NCBI GenBank assembly: GCA_008015325.1 | Contig: SSFI01000007.1 | Coordinates: forward strand, 1 to 64,000 | Source: Rheinheimera sp. | GTDB taxonomy: Bacteria; Pseudomonadota; Gammaproteobacteria; Enterobacterales; Alteromonadaceae | DNA: 64,000 bases | Direction: 5' to 3' | Shown here: positions 16,479-27,299 of the stretch, piece by piece | Layout of the letters: every line of letters starts with the position of its first letter | How positions within the stretch are numbered: the stretch's first letter is position 1 | Program-made: the position numbers and the translations under genes | Notes under the pieces: generated by a model | What the model was told of the DNA's origin: nothing | The model's database searches: none | The model's input: the letters and a program-made list of their open reading frames with translations, nothing else

Positions 16479-17891
16479 TTATCCGTGTAGCGGTGTCAGC
16501 TGTGCCCGTGGCGCCTGCGCACCATACCAGGCTAATTTGTGCTGCAAAGCCACTACTTCGCCAATCACCAGCAAGGCGGGCGATTGCACCTGATGCTGTT
16601 CAATGAGTTCCGCCAGTTGGCCGAGCGTGCCGGTGAAGACCCGCTGCTCAGGCCGGGTGCCGTTTTCCAGTATCGCTACCGGCGTGTCAGCCGCGCGGCC
16701 AGCTTGCAGCAGCTGCGCCTGAATATGCGCCGACTTCATCAGGCCCATATAAATCACTAAGGTTTGATTCGGCCGGCTCAGGCTCTGCCAGTCCGGCTCT
16801 TTGCCATCTTTCTGGCAATGGCCAGTGACAAACTGCACGGCCTGAGCATAATCGCGGTGCGTCAGCGGAATACCGGCGTAAGCGGCACAACCGGCGGCCG
16901 CTGTGATACCCGGCACCACCTGAAATGGAATTTGATGCGGCAGCAAGACTTCAATTTCTTCTGCACCGCGACCAAAAATAAAGGGGTCACCGCCTTTTAA
17001 CCGACAGACTTTTTTACCTTCAAGTGCCAGCCGTATCAGTAACGCGTTAGTCTCTTCCTGTGCGACGGAGTGCGCGCCGGCTTTTTTACCCACACAGATG
17101 AGTTCGGCGTCGCGGCGCACCAGCGCCATAATAGGTTCTGAGACTAAGTAGTCGTACACCACCACATCGGCCTGTTGCATCAGCTGCAGAGCTTTTAATG
17201 TCAATAACTCAGGATCACCCGGCCCGGCACCGACTACAAACACTTCACCACGCAGTGGCTGATGCCCGTCCAGCATCTGTTCCAGCGTGTCTTCCGCTGC
17301 TTGCGGCTGACCACTTTGCAGCAAACTCACCACTTTGGAGCTGAATACCTGTTCGTAAAACTGGCGACGGGCGGCGAAATTGTCCAGCTTCTGCTGCACC
17401 TGTTTACGGAATTTACCCACCAGCGTCGCTAAAGGCCCCAGGTGCTGCGGTAACAACGTTTCTAACTGTTCACGCAGCCGGCGCACTAATACCGGCGCCG
17501 CACCGCCGCTGGAAATGGCGATTTGAATGGGCGCGCGGTTAATGATAGACGGGAAAATAAACTCGCATTTACTCTGGTCATCAACGGTATTGACCCAAAC
17601 CTGGCGCGCCGTGGCGGCCTGATGCACAGCAGCGTTGACCGCATCATCGTCGGTAGCGGCAATCACTAACCAATGGCCGGGGATCTGTTCCGGCTGAAAA
17701 TAGCCTTGCAGCAGTTTAGCTTTACCTTGCATGGCCCAATGCTGGAAATCCGTTTCAAACTGATGCGACACGACTGTGAGCAACGCGCCGGCATCCAGCA
17801 GCGCACGCGCTTTGCGCAGCGCGACATGGCCGCCGCCGACCAGCAGCACGGCTTTGCCGGTTAAATCAGTGAAAATCGGTAAATACTGCAC
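16479..17891 (-). CDS. cysG: Siroheme synthase CysG (trifunctional)
   Basis: A 470-residue fusion. The N-terminal half (about 1-215) is precorrin-2 dehydrogenase/ferrochelatase with the NAD-binding motif VGGGHVALRKARALL. The C-terminal half is uroporphyrinogen-III C-methyltransferase with VGAGPGDPELLTLKAL, YDYLVSEPI and GGDPFIFGRG. It makes siroheme for CysI sulfite reductase, which explains its place in the cys cluster. It is the first gene of the cysG-D-N-C-Q unit. The 255 bp upstream (17892-18146) show no ORF and presumably hold the promoter; I could not place a CysB site with confidence. Confidence 0.95.
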   Translation of the reverse strand: MQYLPIFTDLTGKAVLLVGGGHVALRKARALLDAGALLTVVSHQFETDFQHWAMQGKAKLLQGYFQPEQIPGHWLVIAATDDDAVNAAVHQAATARQVWVNTVDDQSKCEFIFPSIINRAPIQIAISSGGAAPVLVRRLREQLETLLPQHLGPLATLVGKFRKQVQQKLDNFAARRQFYEQVFSSKVVSLLQSGQPQAAEDTLEQMLDGHQPLRGEVFVVGAGPGDPELLTLKALQLMQQADVVVYDYLVSEPIMALVRRDAELICVGKKAGAHSVAQEETNALLIRLALEGKKVCRLKGGDPFIFGRGAEEIEVLLPHQIPFQVVPGITAAAGCAAYAGIPLTHRDYAQAVQFVTGHCQKDGKEPDWQSLSRPNQTLVIYMGLMKSAHIQAQLLQAGRAADTPVAILENGTRPEQRVFTGTLGQLAELIEQHQVQSPALLVIGEVVALQHKLAWYGAQAPRAQLTPLHG

Positions 17892-18146
17892 GTTAATATC
17901 CCCACGGGCTCCTGCCTTGGTCAGGCTCAGATCGTCGACCCACCATACTGCATTTTTGCCAAAACACGCTGTGATGATTCAATATGGCTGCGATATTAGA
18001 CGTCTAAACGTCCTAAATCCAAGAAGCAAATCGGCTCAGATATAACTAAAAGGAATTAGCGGCTTGGTTTTCGGACTTTAAGCAGATGTTCAGGCAGGTC
18101 GAACGTCCAGGCCGGCCCATGCGGAGACCGGCCTGATGTCACAGTA

Positions 18147-19379
18147 TCAGCTGCCAGCGCGCTGACTGACCGCTGCGGTAAACACCACGTCGGTCGAACT
18201 GTTCAGTGCAGTTTCGCAGGAATCCTGCACCACGCCGATGATAAAACCAATCGCAACCACCTGCATCGCGGTTTCTGCCGGAATACCAAACAGGCCGCAG
18301 GCCAGCGGGATCAGCAGTAATGAACCACCAGCCACACCGGAAGCGCCGCAGGCACAAACCGCAGCAACCACGCTCAGTAACATCGCGGTGGCGAAATCAA
18401 CCGGAATACCCAGCGTATGCACGGCCGCCAGCGTCAGAACTGTGATAGTGATAGCCGCACCCGCCATATTAATAGTGGCACCCAGTGGAATGGAGACGGA
18501 ATAAGTATCTTCATCCAGTTTCAGCTTTTCACACAGCATCATATTGACCGGGATATTGGCGGCAGAGCTACGAGTGAAGAAGGCAGGGATACCACTTTCC
18601 CGTAAACAGGTCAGCACCAGCGGGTAAGGGTTACGCCTTGTGGTTACAAACACCAGCAGCGGGTTCACCGCAAAGGCGATAAAAGCCATCGAACCGACCA
18701 GCACCGCCAGTAAATGGCCGTAGCTGGCAAGACCGGCAAAACCGGTGGTGGCGACAGTTTCTGCCACCAGACCAAAAATACCGATGGGCGCTAAGCGGAT
18801 GATTAAGGTCACTAAATGCGACACGCCGTGTGAGATGTCGCTGAAAACTTTTTTCGTCGTGCTGTTAGCGTGATGCAAACCCAAACCAAAACCGATAGCC
18901 CAAGTTAACACGCCGATAAAGTTGCCGGTCAGCAAAGCATTGACCGGGTTATCGACCGCCTGAAACAGAATGCCTTTGAGCACCTGACCAATGCCTTCCG
19001 GTGCAGTGACCGCCTGCTGGGCATCACTTAACACCAGACTGCTCGGGAACAGAAAACTGGCGCCTACAGCAGTCAATGCCGCCAAAAAGGTGCCAAGTAA
19101 ATACAGCACCAGCACCGGTTTCATTTTTGCCTGACCACCGATTTTTCGGTTAGCGATGGCCGAGGCCACCAGCACAAACACCAGGATCGGGGCGACCGCT
19201 TTCAGCGCTTTAACAAACAAAGCCCCCAGCATCGCGACCGATTGACCGGCTTCGGTCGACCAGCTCGCCAGCGCCACACCTAAAATCATGCCCAATAAAA
19301 TTTGCGGCACTAAACCAAAATGGGCAAAAAAGCTTTTTTTCGGCAATTCTGTGCCCGCTACTGTTGTTTTTGTTGTCAT
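18147..19379 (-). CDS. sstT: Serine/threonine:Na+ symporter SstT
   Basis: The ATG at 19379 ([20 protein letters not shown]) is chosen because the upstream in-frame extension of 51 codons is low-complexity and the family starts just before the first helix. This gives 410 residues, the normal length. Dicarboxylate/amino acid:cation symporter features include the serine-rich [12 protein letters not shown] stretch and [15 protein letters not shown] (re-entrant loop and TM7). SstT imports serine and threonine with sodium. Serine is the carbon skeleton for cysteine, so its place between two cys blocks may be meaningful. Confidence 0.92.
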   Translation of the reverse strand: MTTKTTVAGTELPKKSFFAHFGLVPQILLGMILGVALASWSTEAGQSVAMLGALFVKALKAVAPILVFVLVASAIANRKIGGQAKMKPVLVLYLLGTFLAALTAVGASFLFPSSLVLSDAQQAVTAPEGIGQVLKGILFQAVDNPVNALLTGNFIGVLTWAIGFGLGLHHANSTTKKVFSDISHGVSHLVTLIIRLAPIGIFGLVAETVATTGFAGLASYGHLLAVLVGSMAFIAFAVNPLLVFVTTRRNPYPLVLTCLRESGIPAFFTRSSAANIPVNMMLCEKLKLDEDTYSVSIPLGATINMAGAAITITVLTLAAVHTLGIPVDFATAMLLSVVAAVCACGASGVAGGSLLLIPLACGLFGIPAETAMQVVAIGFIIGVVQDSCETALNSSTDVVFTAAVSQRAGS

Positions 19380-19453
19380 TATAGGAATTTCCGCTTGAGT
19401 TGCTGCCTGATTCTGCCGTGTCCGGGCCGATGGAGCAAGGCTGACCAGCATCT

Positions 19454-19491
19454 GCAGAGTAAAACTCTGCGACGAATGCGGTGAACGCCGC
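19454..19491 (-). promoter_or_regulatory. Two tandem hairpins in the sstT leader
   Basis: GCAGAGT-AAA-ACTCTGC (19454-19470) and GCGG...CCGC (19478-19491) lie in the 150-bp region between sstT and the divergent lipoprotein gene. They could be a structured 5' leader of sstT. The in-frame open extension upstream of the chosen start also crosses this DNA. No known riboswitch was recognised. Confidence 0.25.
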
Positions 19492-19555
19492 TCATTTTCC
19501 GCTGGAATTCGCTGCAGCGTATGTGTTAACAATATGAAAAATTATTGGAGACCTG

Positions 19556-20707
19556 ATGATGCACCGGATCGCTTTGTGCCTGACGTTAAGTCTGGCAGGT
19601 TGTGCGCAGCAGCTTACTGTTACACCAGATGTTCAACCGGCCTCAGTCCGCTTTGCTATGCCGGCGGTCCCGGTACAGACCTTTACCACAGCCGCGCCAG
19701 TGCCGCAGATGCAAGACTTGCTCGCGCTGACTGCGGAGCAAAAACAGGATTTTCTCAGTTATTTCCATCATCAGCGCTACGCTGACCAAACGCCGGAATA
19801 CCGCCTGTACAGCTATATGCAAAACGTGTTGGCGGTATTTCAGTTCAGTGGCAGCACCAGCTCCGCCAGTGAGGTGATGCGCAGTGGTTCCGCCAATTGT
19901 GTCAGTCTGGCGTTGCTGACCAAAGCGCTGGCTGATGTCGCAGGCATCGAGGTCCGATTTCGCGCAACTTATCGGGAACCGGTGATTGACGTGCGCGGCG
20001 ATTTATTATTACAGGCGACGCATGTACGCAGTTATCTGAGCTCTGCAGCAAGCGCCGATTCGATAAACCTCCGCCAGCTTTACATCGATTATTTCCGTGG
20101 CCCATTAAGTTATCAGGGCGATTTTCTCAGCGAAGCCCGCTTCAGAGCCACCGTTTACAACAATCTGGCGGCAGAAGCCTTGTTACGCGGTGAGCTGGAC
20201 CAGGCGTACGCTTTGGTACAAAGCAGCCTGCAGCAGGACAACCAGTTTATCCCGGCAGTTAATCTGATGGCGGTGGTGTTGCGCCGCCAGCAACAGCCAA
20301 TGCTGGCGCAGCAATGGTATAAATATGGCCTGGCCGTGGCGCCGCATCATTTGACCTTGTTGCATAACTATCAGATGTTGGCGACTCAACTGGGTGACCA
20401 GCCATTAGTGCAGCAGTTAGAACAACAGCTGGCTTTGGCTGACAGTGATGACCCCTTTGAGCTCTATATTCAGGCAGTGCAGGCAGAGCAGGCTGGTCGT
20501 GAGGCTCAGGCGATCAGTTTCTATCAGCGGTTACAGAAAAAGGTCCCTTACCTGCTGCAGGCTAATCAGGCGCTGGTACGGCATTATCTGAAACAGCATC
20601 AGTATCAGGCTGCACGCCGATTGCTCGAAGAAGCGCTGGAATACAGTTACGACCCGGAAAAACGTTCCTTGTTGCAACATAAACTGGCGGTGCTGCGGAC
20701 TATGTAA
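19556..20707 (+). CDS. Lipoprotein with transglutaminase-like and TPR domains
   Basis: A 383-residue lipoprotein: the signal peptide ends in the lipobox SLAGC (Cys about residue 17). Residues about 100-180 resemble a cysteine-protease/transglutaminase-like fold, with SGSANCVSLALLTKALAD supplying a cysteine in the usual place and a histidine in LLQATHVRSYL. The rest (about 200-380) is helical with TPR-like repeats. An ATG three bases further on is an equally good start. Its cell-envelope role is unknown. It is divergent from sstT and convergent with cysH. Confidence 0.7.
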   Translation: MMHRIALCLTLSLAGCAQQLTVTPDVQPASVRFAMPAVPVQTFTTAAPVPQMQDLLALTAEQKQDFLSYFHHQRYADQTPEYRLYSYMQNVLAVFQFSGSTSSASEVMRSGSANCVSLALLTKALADVAGIEVRFRATYREPVIDVRGDLLLQATHVRSYLSSAASADSINLRQLYIDYFRGPLSYQGDFLSEARFRATVYNNLAAEALLRGELDQAYALVQSSLQQDNQFIPAVNLMAVVLRRQQQPMLAQQWYKYGLAVAPHHLTLLHNYQMLATQLGDQPLVQQLEQQLALADSDDPFELYIQAVQAEQAGREAQAISFYQRLQKKVPYLLQANQALVRHYLKQHQYQAARRLLEEALEYSYDPEKRSLLQHKLAVLRTM

Positions 20708-20750
20708 CCATCCGCATCACCAGCTGCATCAGCCATCAGCACCTGACAGA

Positions 20751-21485
20751 TCAGATGCCATCCCCGGCGACATGCAAGCCACATTCGCGGCCCATGCCGT
20801 TAAAACGAGTCTCTTCTTCACTCATGCCAAGCGACATCGGCGCGCTGGAATGGGTGTCGCCGACTGTGGCATAACCCTGCTCCCACAGCGGGTGATACGG
20901 CAGCTGGTGTTCCTGCAGATAATAAAAAATATCTTTATTGGTCCACTCGACAATCGGATTAATCTTCAGCACGCCACGTTGAATACCAACAATCGGCGTG
21001 TCTGTGCGGCTGCTGCTTTGGCTGCGGCGCAGGCCGGTAAACCAGCTGCTGACCTGTAATTCCTGCAAAGCCCGTTGCATTGGCTCGACTTTGTTCAACT
21101 GATTGTATTGCTTCAGCCCCTCGGGCGTGGTCCAGAGCTGGCCAAAGCGCGCTTCCTGCCAGGCTGGCGTGATGTCGGCGCGGTACACTTTGAGATTGAG
21201 CTGCAATCTGCCGGTCAATTCATCGATAAAACGGTAAGTTTCCGGGAATAAATAACCGGTATCGGTCAGAACCACCGGAATGTCGGCTTTGACCTGAGTG
21301 ACCAGATGCAACATCACCGCGGCCTGGATGCCAAAACTGGAGCTCAGCATATGCTGGCCCGGTAATTGTTGCAGTGCAAAAGCGACCCGTTCAGCCGCTG
21401 ACAATGCCGCCAGCTGTTGGTTGATTTCAGCTAAAGCTTGCTGCTGCGCGACCGGGTCCAGCTGTAAAATCTGCTGATAACTCAT
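20751..21485 (-). CDS. cysH: Phosphoadenylylsulfate reductase CysH
   Basis: A 244-residue thioredoxin-dependent PAPS reductase that releases sulfite. It has the PP-loop-like [26 protein letters not shown], and the C-terminal ECGLH motif with the single catalytic cysteine. Absence of the extra CC/CxxC pairs argues for a PAPS rather than an APS reductase, in keeping with cysC and cysQ nearby. Gene order cysJ-cysI-cysH is the enteric one; the cysI-cysH gap is 59 bp. Confidence 0.95.
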   Translation of the reverse strand: MSYQQILQLDPVAQQQALAEINQQLAALSAAERVAFALQQLPGQHMLSSSFGIQAAVMLHLVTQVKADIPVVLTDTGYLFPETYRFIDELTGRLQLNLKVYRADITPAWQEARFGQLWTTPEGLKQYNQLNKVEPMQRALQELQVSSWFTGLRRSQSSSRTDTPIVGIQRGVLKINPIVEWTNKDIFYYLQEHQLPYHPLWEQGYATVGDTHSSAPMSLGMSEEETRFNGMGRECGLHVAGDGI

Positions 21486-21544
21486 TAATTTACCTGTGTT
21501 GCTGTTTTTGGCGGGTAACCACGAGGGTTCCCCTTATCGCTTAT

Positions 21545-23263
21545 CTATGCGTGGAAGTCGGTTTTACTGACTTTGACTTCAGCGACCACGCCCACCCGAA
21601 TGACAAAATCACCAAAACATTCACCGGCATGACGTTCCAGCGCCCAGCGGCCAATCAGGGTATCGAGTGCTGCCAGAATTTCAGCTTCTGCCACGTTGTC
21701 TAAATACAGCTTCGGAATACGGGTACCGGCTGTATTGCCGCCCAGATACAGGTTGTATTTGCCGGGGCCACGGCCAACTAAACCGGCTTCGGCCAGCATG
21801 GCGCGGCCACAACCATTCGGACAGCCAACGACGCGCAGAATAATGTGATCATCCGCCACGCCGTGTTTCACCAGAATACCTTCAACATGGGTGACTAACG
21901 TCGGCAAATAGCGCTCGGCTTCCGCCATCGCCAGTGGGCAAGTTGGCAGCGACACACAAGCCATTGAGTTTTTGCGCTGCTCGGTGACAGTGTCTTCAAT
22001 CAGGCCATGGGCGCGGGCGATGGCTTCAATCTGCGCCTTATCTTCCGCGGCGACGCCGGCAATGATCAGGTTCTGATTCGCCGTCATGCGGAAATCGCCT
22101 TTGTGGATTTTGGCAATTTCCGACACACCGGTTTTCAGCGGTTTGCCCGGATAATCCAGCAAACGGCCATTTTCGATAAACAGCGTTAAATGGTGTTTAC
22201 CATCAATACCTTCGACCCAGCCAAAGCGGTCGCCGCGATGGGTAAAGGTATAAGGCCGGCTTGGCTGGAACTGCACGCCGACACGCTTTTCCACTTCTTG
22301 CTTAAAGGTGTCCACGCCGATGCGGTCGATGGTGTATTTGGTTTTGGCGTTTTTACGGTTGACCCGGTCACCATAATCGCGCTGCACTGTGACCACGTGT
22401 TCCGCGACTTTCAGCACGTGTTCGAGGCCAATAAAACCGAAATCTTCCGCGCGGCGCGGGTAAGTGCCTTTATCACCGTGTGTCATGGCAAGACCACCGC
22501 CAACCAGCACGTTAAAGCCAACTAACTGACCGTTTTCAGCAATAGCGACGAAGTTTAAGTCGTTGGCGTGCACGTCGATGTCGTTATGCGGCGGGATCAC
22601 CACTGTGGTTTTAAACTTACGCGGTAAATAGGTATCGCCCAATACCGGCTCGGTTTCCGTGGTTTCGACTTTTTCTTCATCGAGCCAGATCTCGGCATAA
22701 GCGCGGGTTTTTGGCAGCAGATGCTCAGAAATTTTCACAGCCCATTCATAGGCTTGCTGATGCAGCACTGATTCGACCGGGTTTGAAGTACAAAGCACGT
22801 TGCGGTTCACGTCGCCAGCCGTCGCAATCGAATCAATGCCGATGCTGTGCAGCATCTGGTGCATCGGCTTGATATTCGGCTTAAACACACCGTGGAACTG
22901 GAACGTCTGGCGCGTGGTTAAGCGGATACTGCCGTACAGCGTTTTTTCGCTGGCAAATTTGTCGATGGCCAGCCACTGCTCCGGCTTGATGATGCCGCCC
23001 GGCATCCGCGCCCGCAACATCACGTTATGCAGCGGCTCCAGTTTTTGTTCGGCGCGTTCGGCGCGTAAATCGCGGTCATCTTGCTGATACATGCCGTGAA
23101 AACGCACTAATAAGAAGTTATCACCGGTGAAACCGCCGGTAATTTCGTCTTTTAAATCTGTGGTGATGGTGCCGCGCAAATGATGGCTTTCAGCTTTTAA
23201 CCGCTCGTTATCAGACAGCGCGCCCTGCACCTGCAGTTCAGGGTTAATCGGATATTGGCTCAT
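21545..23263 (-). CDS. cysI: Sulfite reductase hemoprotein subunit CysI
   Basis: A 572-residue assimilatory NADPH-sulfite reductase beta subunit. The 4Fe-4S/siroheme cysteines appear in [15 protein letters not shown] and [15 protein letters not shown]. The N-terminal [17 protein letters not shown] block is typical. It reduces sulfite to sulfide with electrons from CysJ. Its ATG shares one base with the cysJ stop (TAATG), so the subunits are coupled. Confidence 0.96.
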   Translation of the reverse strand: MSQYPINPELQVQGALSDNERLKAESHHLRGTITTDLKDEITGGFTGDNFLLVRFHGMYQQDDRDLRAERAEQKLEPLHNVMLRARMPGGIIKPEQWLAIDKFASEKTLYGSIRLTTRQTFQFHGVFKPNIKPMHQMLHSIGIDSIATAGDVNRNVLCTSNPVESVLHQQAYEWAVKISEHLLPKTRAYAEIWLDEEKVETTETEPVLGDTYLPRKFKTTVVIPPHNDIDVHANDLNFVAIAENGQLVGFNVLVGGGLAMTHGDKGTYPRRAEDFGFIGLEHVLKVAEHVVTVQRDYGDRVNRKNAKTKYTIDRIGVDTFKQEVEKRVGVQFQPSRPYTFTHRGDRFGWVEGIDGKHHLTLFIENGRLLDYPGKPLKTGVSEIAKIHKGDFRMTANQNLIIAGVAAEDKAQIEAIARAHGLIEDTVTEQRKNSMACVSLPTCPLAMAEAERYLPTLVTHVEGILVKHGVADDHIILRVVGCPNGCGRAMLAEAGLVGRGPGKYNLYLGGNTAGTRIPKLYLDNVAEAEILAALDTLIGRWALERHAGECFGDFVIRVGVVAEVKVSKTDFHA

Positions 23264-25074
23264 TAATACACGTCCTTCTGATAACGTTTGCTTTCACGCA
23301 GTTGTTCGAAATAGTCTGTGGCGGCTTCAGCGCTGAGGCCGCCATGCTCTGCGGCTATATCCAGCAGCGCCTGATGCACGTCTTTCGCCATCCGGTTGCC
23401 GTCGCCGCAGATATACAGGTGCGCGCCTTGTTGCAGCCAGGACCAGACTTCAGCGCCTTTGGCTTTCAGTTTATCCTGCACATAGACTTTCTGTGCCTGA
23501 TCGCGGCTGAATGCCACGTCCAGTTTGCTCAACACACCACGTTTTAAATAATCCTGCAGTTCGACCTGATAGAGGAAATCACGGGTGAAATGCGGGTTGC
23601 CAAAGAACAACCAGTTCTGACCGGTGGCGCCAGCGTTGTCGCGTTCCTGCAAAAAGGCACGGAATGGTGCAATCCCAGTGCCGGGGCCAATCATAATGAC
23701 CGGCGTATCGTGATCTGGCAGGCGGAAATTGTCATTGTGTTCAACAAACACCCGCAGCTTGCCACCTTCTTCCAGCCGCTCGGCCAAAAATCCCGAAGCA
23801 CCGCCTAAATGCGTCTGGCCAAAGGCATCAAACCGCACCACACCGACCGTTAAATGCACTTCCTCGCCAACTTCAGCCTGACTGGAAGCAATCGAATACA
23901 AACGCGGCTGCACTTTACGCAGACAATCGACTAAGGCTTGCGCCTGTAACTGGGCTGGATGCTGCAAAATCACATCGGCTGTCTGACGTTCAGCCAGATA
24001 AGCGCGCAATGCGGTTTTATCTGCAACCAGTTGCTGCAGCTCGCTATTGCCGGTAGCGGCAGCATATTTCTCGACAAAAGACGGATAGGACTGGGTTAGT
24101 TCTAATTCACGCTGTAAGGCATCGCGCAGCGTCAGCGTCTGACCGCCCAGGCTGACTTCGGTGTCACCGGAAGTGCCGGTTGCTTGCAGCACGGCATCGA
24201 CCAGTGCTGGGTCGTTGTCGAAGAATACGCCCAGCGCATCACCCGGCTGATAGGTCAGGCCGGTGTCGGCCAGCGATATTTCGATATGACGCACATCTTT
24301 AGTCGAATTACGCGCAGTGATTTTCTGGTTGGCTGAAAGTTCTGCCGTCGCCGGATGTTGTTTGTCATACGGGCTGTGACTACCGGCGGTTGCCGTGCTG
24401 CCCGGCCAGGCAATCACCTGGGCACTGCCAGCCCCGGCGGCTTTTAACAGCGGGCTGAATACATCTAAGGCTCCTTGCTGCCAGCTCGCGGCTGCATCGG
24501 CATAATCAACATCCAGATCGGCGCGGGCAAACAGCCGTTTGGCGCCAAGCGCTGCTAATTGCTCATCAAAATCCACCGCCGTTTTGCAAAAAAACTCATA
24601 GCTGGTGTCGCCAAGGCCCAGCACGGCGTATTGCAGCTCCGGCAGCTTCGGCGCTTTTTTGCCAAACAGGAATTTATGGAAACTGACGGCCGATTCCGGC
24701 GGTTCACCTTCGCCATAAGTCGAGGTGACAATGATCAGGAATTTTTCTTTGGCTAAGGCATTGGTTTTATAAGAGGCAATGTCCTGCAACTGTACCGCCA
24801 CACCCTGCGCTTCGGCGGCCGCTTTGATTTTTGCAGCAACGCCTTTGGCATTGCCGGTTTGCGACGCATATAAAATAGTCAGTACTGCTGCTTGTTGTGG
24901 TGCAGAAGCGACACTGGCGGTGCTGCCGCCGGAAGCCAACTGTGCAGCAGCTGCCAGATAACCACTGACCCAGGCTTGCTGAATGGGATTAAGCTGGCTG
25001 ACTAATTTCTGTAAATCCTGAACTTGCTGCGCATTCAGCGGACTGGCCGGTGCGATCAGTGAAGTAAACGGCAT
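23263..25074 (-). CDS. cysJ: Sulfite reductase flavoprotein subunit CysJ
   Basis: A 603-residue flavoprotein. An N-terminal flavodoxin domain (about 65-205, [14 protein letters not shown] and [13 protein letters not shown]) is followed by FAD-binding (RLYSIASSQ) and NADPH-binding ([18 protein letters not shown]) parts, ending SKRYQKDVY. It passes electrons from NADPH to CysI. First gene of cysJ-I-H. The AT-rich intergenic region upstream (25075-25389) is shared with the divergent DUF2884 gene and should hold its activator-dependent promoter. Confidence 0.96.
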   Translation of the reverse strand: MPFTSLIAPASPLNAQQVQDLQKLVSQLNPIQQAWVSGYLAAAAQLASGGSTASVASAPQQAAVLTILYASQTGNAKGVAAKIKAAAEAQGVAVQLQDIASYKTNALAKEKFLIIVTSTYGEGEPPESAVSFHKFLFGKKAPKLPELQYAVLGLGDTSYEFFCKTAVDFDEQLAALGAKRLFARADLDVDYADAAASWQQGALDVFSPLLKAAGAGSAQVIAWPGSTATAGSHSPYDKQHPATAELSANQKITARNSTKDVRHIEISLADTGLTYQPGDALGVFFDNDPALVDAVLQATGTSGDTEVSLGGQTLTLRDALQRELELTQSYPSFVEKYAAATGNSELQQLVADKTALRAYLAERQTADVILQHPAQLQAQALVDCLRKVQPRLYSIASSQAEVGEEVHLTVGVVRFDAFGQTHLGGASGFLAERLEEGGKLRVFVEHNDNFRLPDHDTPVIMIGPGTGIAPFRAFLQERDNAGATGQNWLFFGNPHFTRDFLYQVELQDYLKRGVLSKLDVAFSRDQAQKVYVQDKLKAKGAEVWSWLQQGAHLYICGDGNRMAKDVHQALLDIAAEHGGLSAEAATDYFEQLRESKRYQKDVY

Positions 25075-25290
25075 AACGACACCTGTACTGTCAAAATTGC
25101 CGTTATTTTATCCATATAGACGGCTAAATCAGAAAGAATTGATCGGCACCACTTATTCGAATTAGTTATATACCAAGACTGTCTGGCAATAGTGACGTTT
25201 TGACTAATTGTTAGCGAAAAACACTAATCTCTGATTTCCACCACTGCGCCAAATTTCAATATAAATCTTTATAATCAATAAGATACTGAT

Positions 25291-25306
25291 TGGCACAGCC
25301 TTTGCG
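25291..25306 (+). promoter_or_regulatory. Sigma-54 (RpoN) -24/-12 promoter
   Basis: TGGCAC-AGCCT-TTGCG matches the sigma-54 consensus TGGCAC-N5-TTGC exactly, with the invariant GG (25292-25293) and GC (25304-25305) 10 nt apart. Transcription would begin near 25317, about 73 bp before the DUF2884 start codon. A small dyad CTAATTGTTAG (about 25203-25213) about 100 bp upstream could be an activator site. This is the only intergenic exact match I noticed in the window. Confidence 0.7.
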
Positions 25307-25389
25307 ATAGCAAATTATCTGAAACAGTCAGCATCCGTTCAGCCGGACCAGGACTGACACCATCACTGACCCGACGAAGGAATGAACTT

Positions 25390-26205
25390 ATGAAACTGTT
25401 AATTGCCGCCACTTTATTCAGCTCCATTGCAATGGCCCACGAATCCGATCACAACTGCTCACTGGAATTACATGACGACTTACTGGTGCAACGCGCCGAT
25501 GTGCAGTTGCTGCGCAGCGACACGCCGTTATGGCGCATCAGCGACCAAGGTCAACTGTGGATCAACAATCAAGCAGTCGATACCGACGCTGACACAGCAG
25601 TGTTGTTACAAAAATATCAGGCTGGCCTTCGTGACAATGCAGAACAAACCGTCACTCTGGTGGCTGACGCCGTGTCGATGGCCTCTGAAGCCCTGACCCG
25701 CGTGATGGCGCAGTTCGAAGTCGATAACGGCGAAGCCCAGGCCAATATTGACCGCGCGCTGAATAAAATGCGTACCAACCTTGACCAAATCCTGCTGCGC
25801 AGCGACAACAGCATTCGGATTAACGGCAGCAAACTGGCCGGCATCGACAACGGTTTTGATGATGAAATGTCAAAAGCGATTGAAGAATCCGTCGCAGAAA
25901 TCACCGGTAACGCACTGATGCTGGTTGGTAAAGCCATGAGCAGCGGCGAAGGTAATTTTGAGCAGCGGATGGAAGCTTTCGGCAAGAAAATGGAGCAATT
26001 TGGCGAGGAGTTAGAAGCCGATATGAACGCCCGTGGCGATCAGCTGGAAGCGCGTGGTCAGCAGATCTGCAGCTCACTGCAACAGCTGGACGGTCTGGAA
26101 GCTCAAATTCAGGCCAAAGTACCAGCGATGCAAAAATTTGATTTGATTCAGGTTTCTGACAGAAAAGATGAAACTGCCAGCGACACCGCCAGCAGCGCTG
26201 AATAA
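25390..26205 (+). CDS. DUF2884 (YggN-family) periplasmic protein
   Basis: A 271-residue protein with a signal peptide (MKLLIAATLFSSIAMA). The mature part begins HESDHNCSLELHDDLLVQ and is rich in helices, as in YggN/DUF2884 proteins of gammaproteobacteria; two cysteines (near residue 23, and QQICSSLQQ near the end) could form a disulfide. Function is not known. What stands out is control: a consensus sigma-54 promoter lies upstream and a strong terminator downstream, so it is a single-gene unit that needs an enhancer-binding activator. Identification rests on pattern memory. Confidence 0.78.
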   Translation: MKLLIAATLFSSIAMAHESDHNCSLELHDDLLVQRADVQLLRSDTPLWRISDQGQLWINNQAVDTDADTAVLLQKYQAGLRDNAEQTVTLVADAVSMASEALTRVMAQFEVDNGEAQANIDRALNKMRTNLDQILLRSDNSIRINGSKLAGIDNGFDDEMSKAIEESVAEITGNALMLVGKAMSSGEGNFEQRMEAFGKKMEQFGEELEADMNARGDQLEARGQQICSSLQQLDGLEAQIQAKVPAMQKFDLIQVSDRKDETASDTASSAE

Positions 26206-26250
26206 GGTTTATTTCCCACGAGAGTTTGCTGAAACCTCTCAACACCCGTT

Positions 26251-26275
26251 GCCCCGCGTTTCGCGGGGCTTTTTT
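26251..26275 (+). terminator. Intrinsic terminator of the DUF2884 gene
   Basis: GCCCCGCG-TTT-CGCGGGGC followed by TTTTTT; an 8-bp all-GC stem and 6-nt U-run. Confidence 0.92.
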
Positions 26276-26300
26276 GTCTTATCTGCAGCCTGCGAACCGA

Positions 26301-26774
26301 TCAGTCTTGTGGTAACAACCAGCGCGCTTGCGGCAATGCCGCAGTGAGTTGCTGCCGGACAGACTGATATTCGGAATAAGGGATCAAAAACTGCCGTGTT
26401 TCTACAGGCGCTGGAGCTTCGTGCTCAATCGTCAGATAAACATAAGCCCGCTGCTGATCAATCACCCCCATTTCTACCTGGCTGATTGACTGCAGTGACC
26501 AACATTCCTTGCCAATACGCAGCGTGCCACCGTCCAGCTGCAGTTGCGCTTGCAGCGATGTGATCTCCGCCGCCAACACTGCGGTGTCTCTTCGGCGATG
26601 CCGTTGGATCAGCCAAATCACCAGCAGCCAGGCGGCTAGCACTGAGCCTAACGTCAGCCAGTCTTGTTGTAACCAGCGCTGATAGCCACTGATAGCAAAA
26701 GCGAGGGTGGTCAACAGCAACAATAACCATTTGTTCAGGGTAAATTTGGGGCTTGTTTTATTCGTCATAGCCAT
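26301..26774 (-). CDS. Small inner-membrane protein of unknown function
   Basis: 157 residues, with two hydrophobic helices (about 14-30 and 38-56) followed by a basic QRHRRR turn and a soluble C-terminal domain of about 95 residues. The layout and the phrase VYLTIEHEAPAPVETRQFLIPYSEYQ recall bacterial PH-like or DUF-type membrane proteins, but I do not recognise the family. An alternative start two codons later (MTNKTS) is possible. Transcribed alone on the minus strand, away from ridA. Confidence 0.6.
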   Translation of the reverse strand: MAMTNKTSPKFTLNKWLLLLLTTLAFAISGYQRWLQQDWLTLGSVLAAWLLVIWLIQRHRRRDTAVLAAEITSLQAQLQLDGGTLRIGKECWSLQSISQVEMGVIDQQRAYVYLTIEHEAPAPVETRQFLIPYSEYQSVRQQLTAALPQARWLLPQD

Positions 26775-26951
26775 ACTTCAATCGGCAATTAAAAAACGCT
26801 TATCTTGTTGCGCCAGACGTTGGCTTGCAACTGTCTGAGTGCGATTTTTCCGGCGTTGTTGTTGCCGATGCTGCTGCAACCCATGCATTCGACCGCTTGC
26901 CAAGCAAATCTCAGCCTGTTAAAACAGCGCAACTTCAACGGAGAACAACTA

Positions 26952-27299
26952 ATGATTCAGCGTATTTTACCGGGCACCCGTTATTCCGAAGCCGTGATCG
27001 CCGGCGGTTTTGTTTTTTGTGCCGGCATGGTGCCAAACGATACCAGTCTGGATATTCAGGGCCAGACCGCCGATGTGCTGGCACAAATCGATGCCTTGTT
27101 GGCCGAGTGTGGCACCAGTAAAGCAGCCATCGTCGACGCCACTATTTATCTGGCCGATATGGCAGATTACGCCGGTATGAATCAGGCCTGGGATGCCTGG
27201 GTTGCCGCAGGTCAGGCGCCGGCGCGCGCGACTGTTGAAGCACGGCTGGCTGACCCGGCCTGGAAAATCGAAATCAAGGTGACGGCCTACCAACTGTGA
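26952..27299 (+). CDS. RidA/YjgF family protein (probable enamine/imine deaminase)
   Basis: 115 residues when started at the ATG at 26952, which follows a GGAG ribosome-binding sequence and gives the family's normal beginning (MIQRILPGTRYSEAVIAGGF). An open extension back to 26805 has no family similarity and is rejected. RidA-type proteins hydrolyse reactive enamines from threonine/serine dehydratase. The conserved arginine lies in APARATVEARLADP, and the C-terminal IEIKVTAY matches the family. The sequence is divergent enough that it may belong to a Rid subgroup other than RidA. Confidence 0.85.
   Translation: MIQRILPGTRYSEAVIAGGFVFCAGMVPNDTSLDIQGQTADVLAQIDALLAECGTSKAAIVDATIYLADMADYAGMNQAWDAWVAAGQAPARATVEARLADPAWKIEIKVTAYQL

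Noticed and set aside
19380..19532. N-terminal extension of SstT
   Set aside because: Low-complexity, unlike the family, and its DNA contains leader-type hairpins.
26805..26951. N-terminal extension of the RidA-family protein
   Set aside because: No family similarity, and a good GGAG site precedes the internal ATG at 26952 that gives the normal family length.
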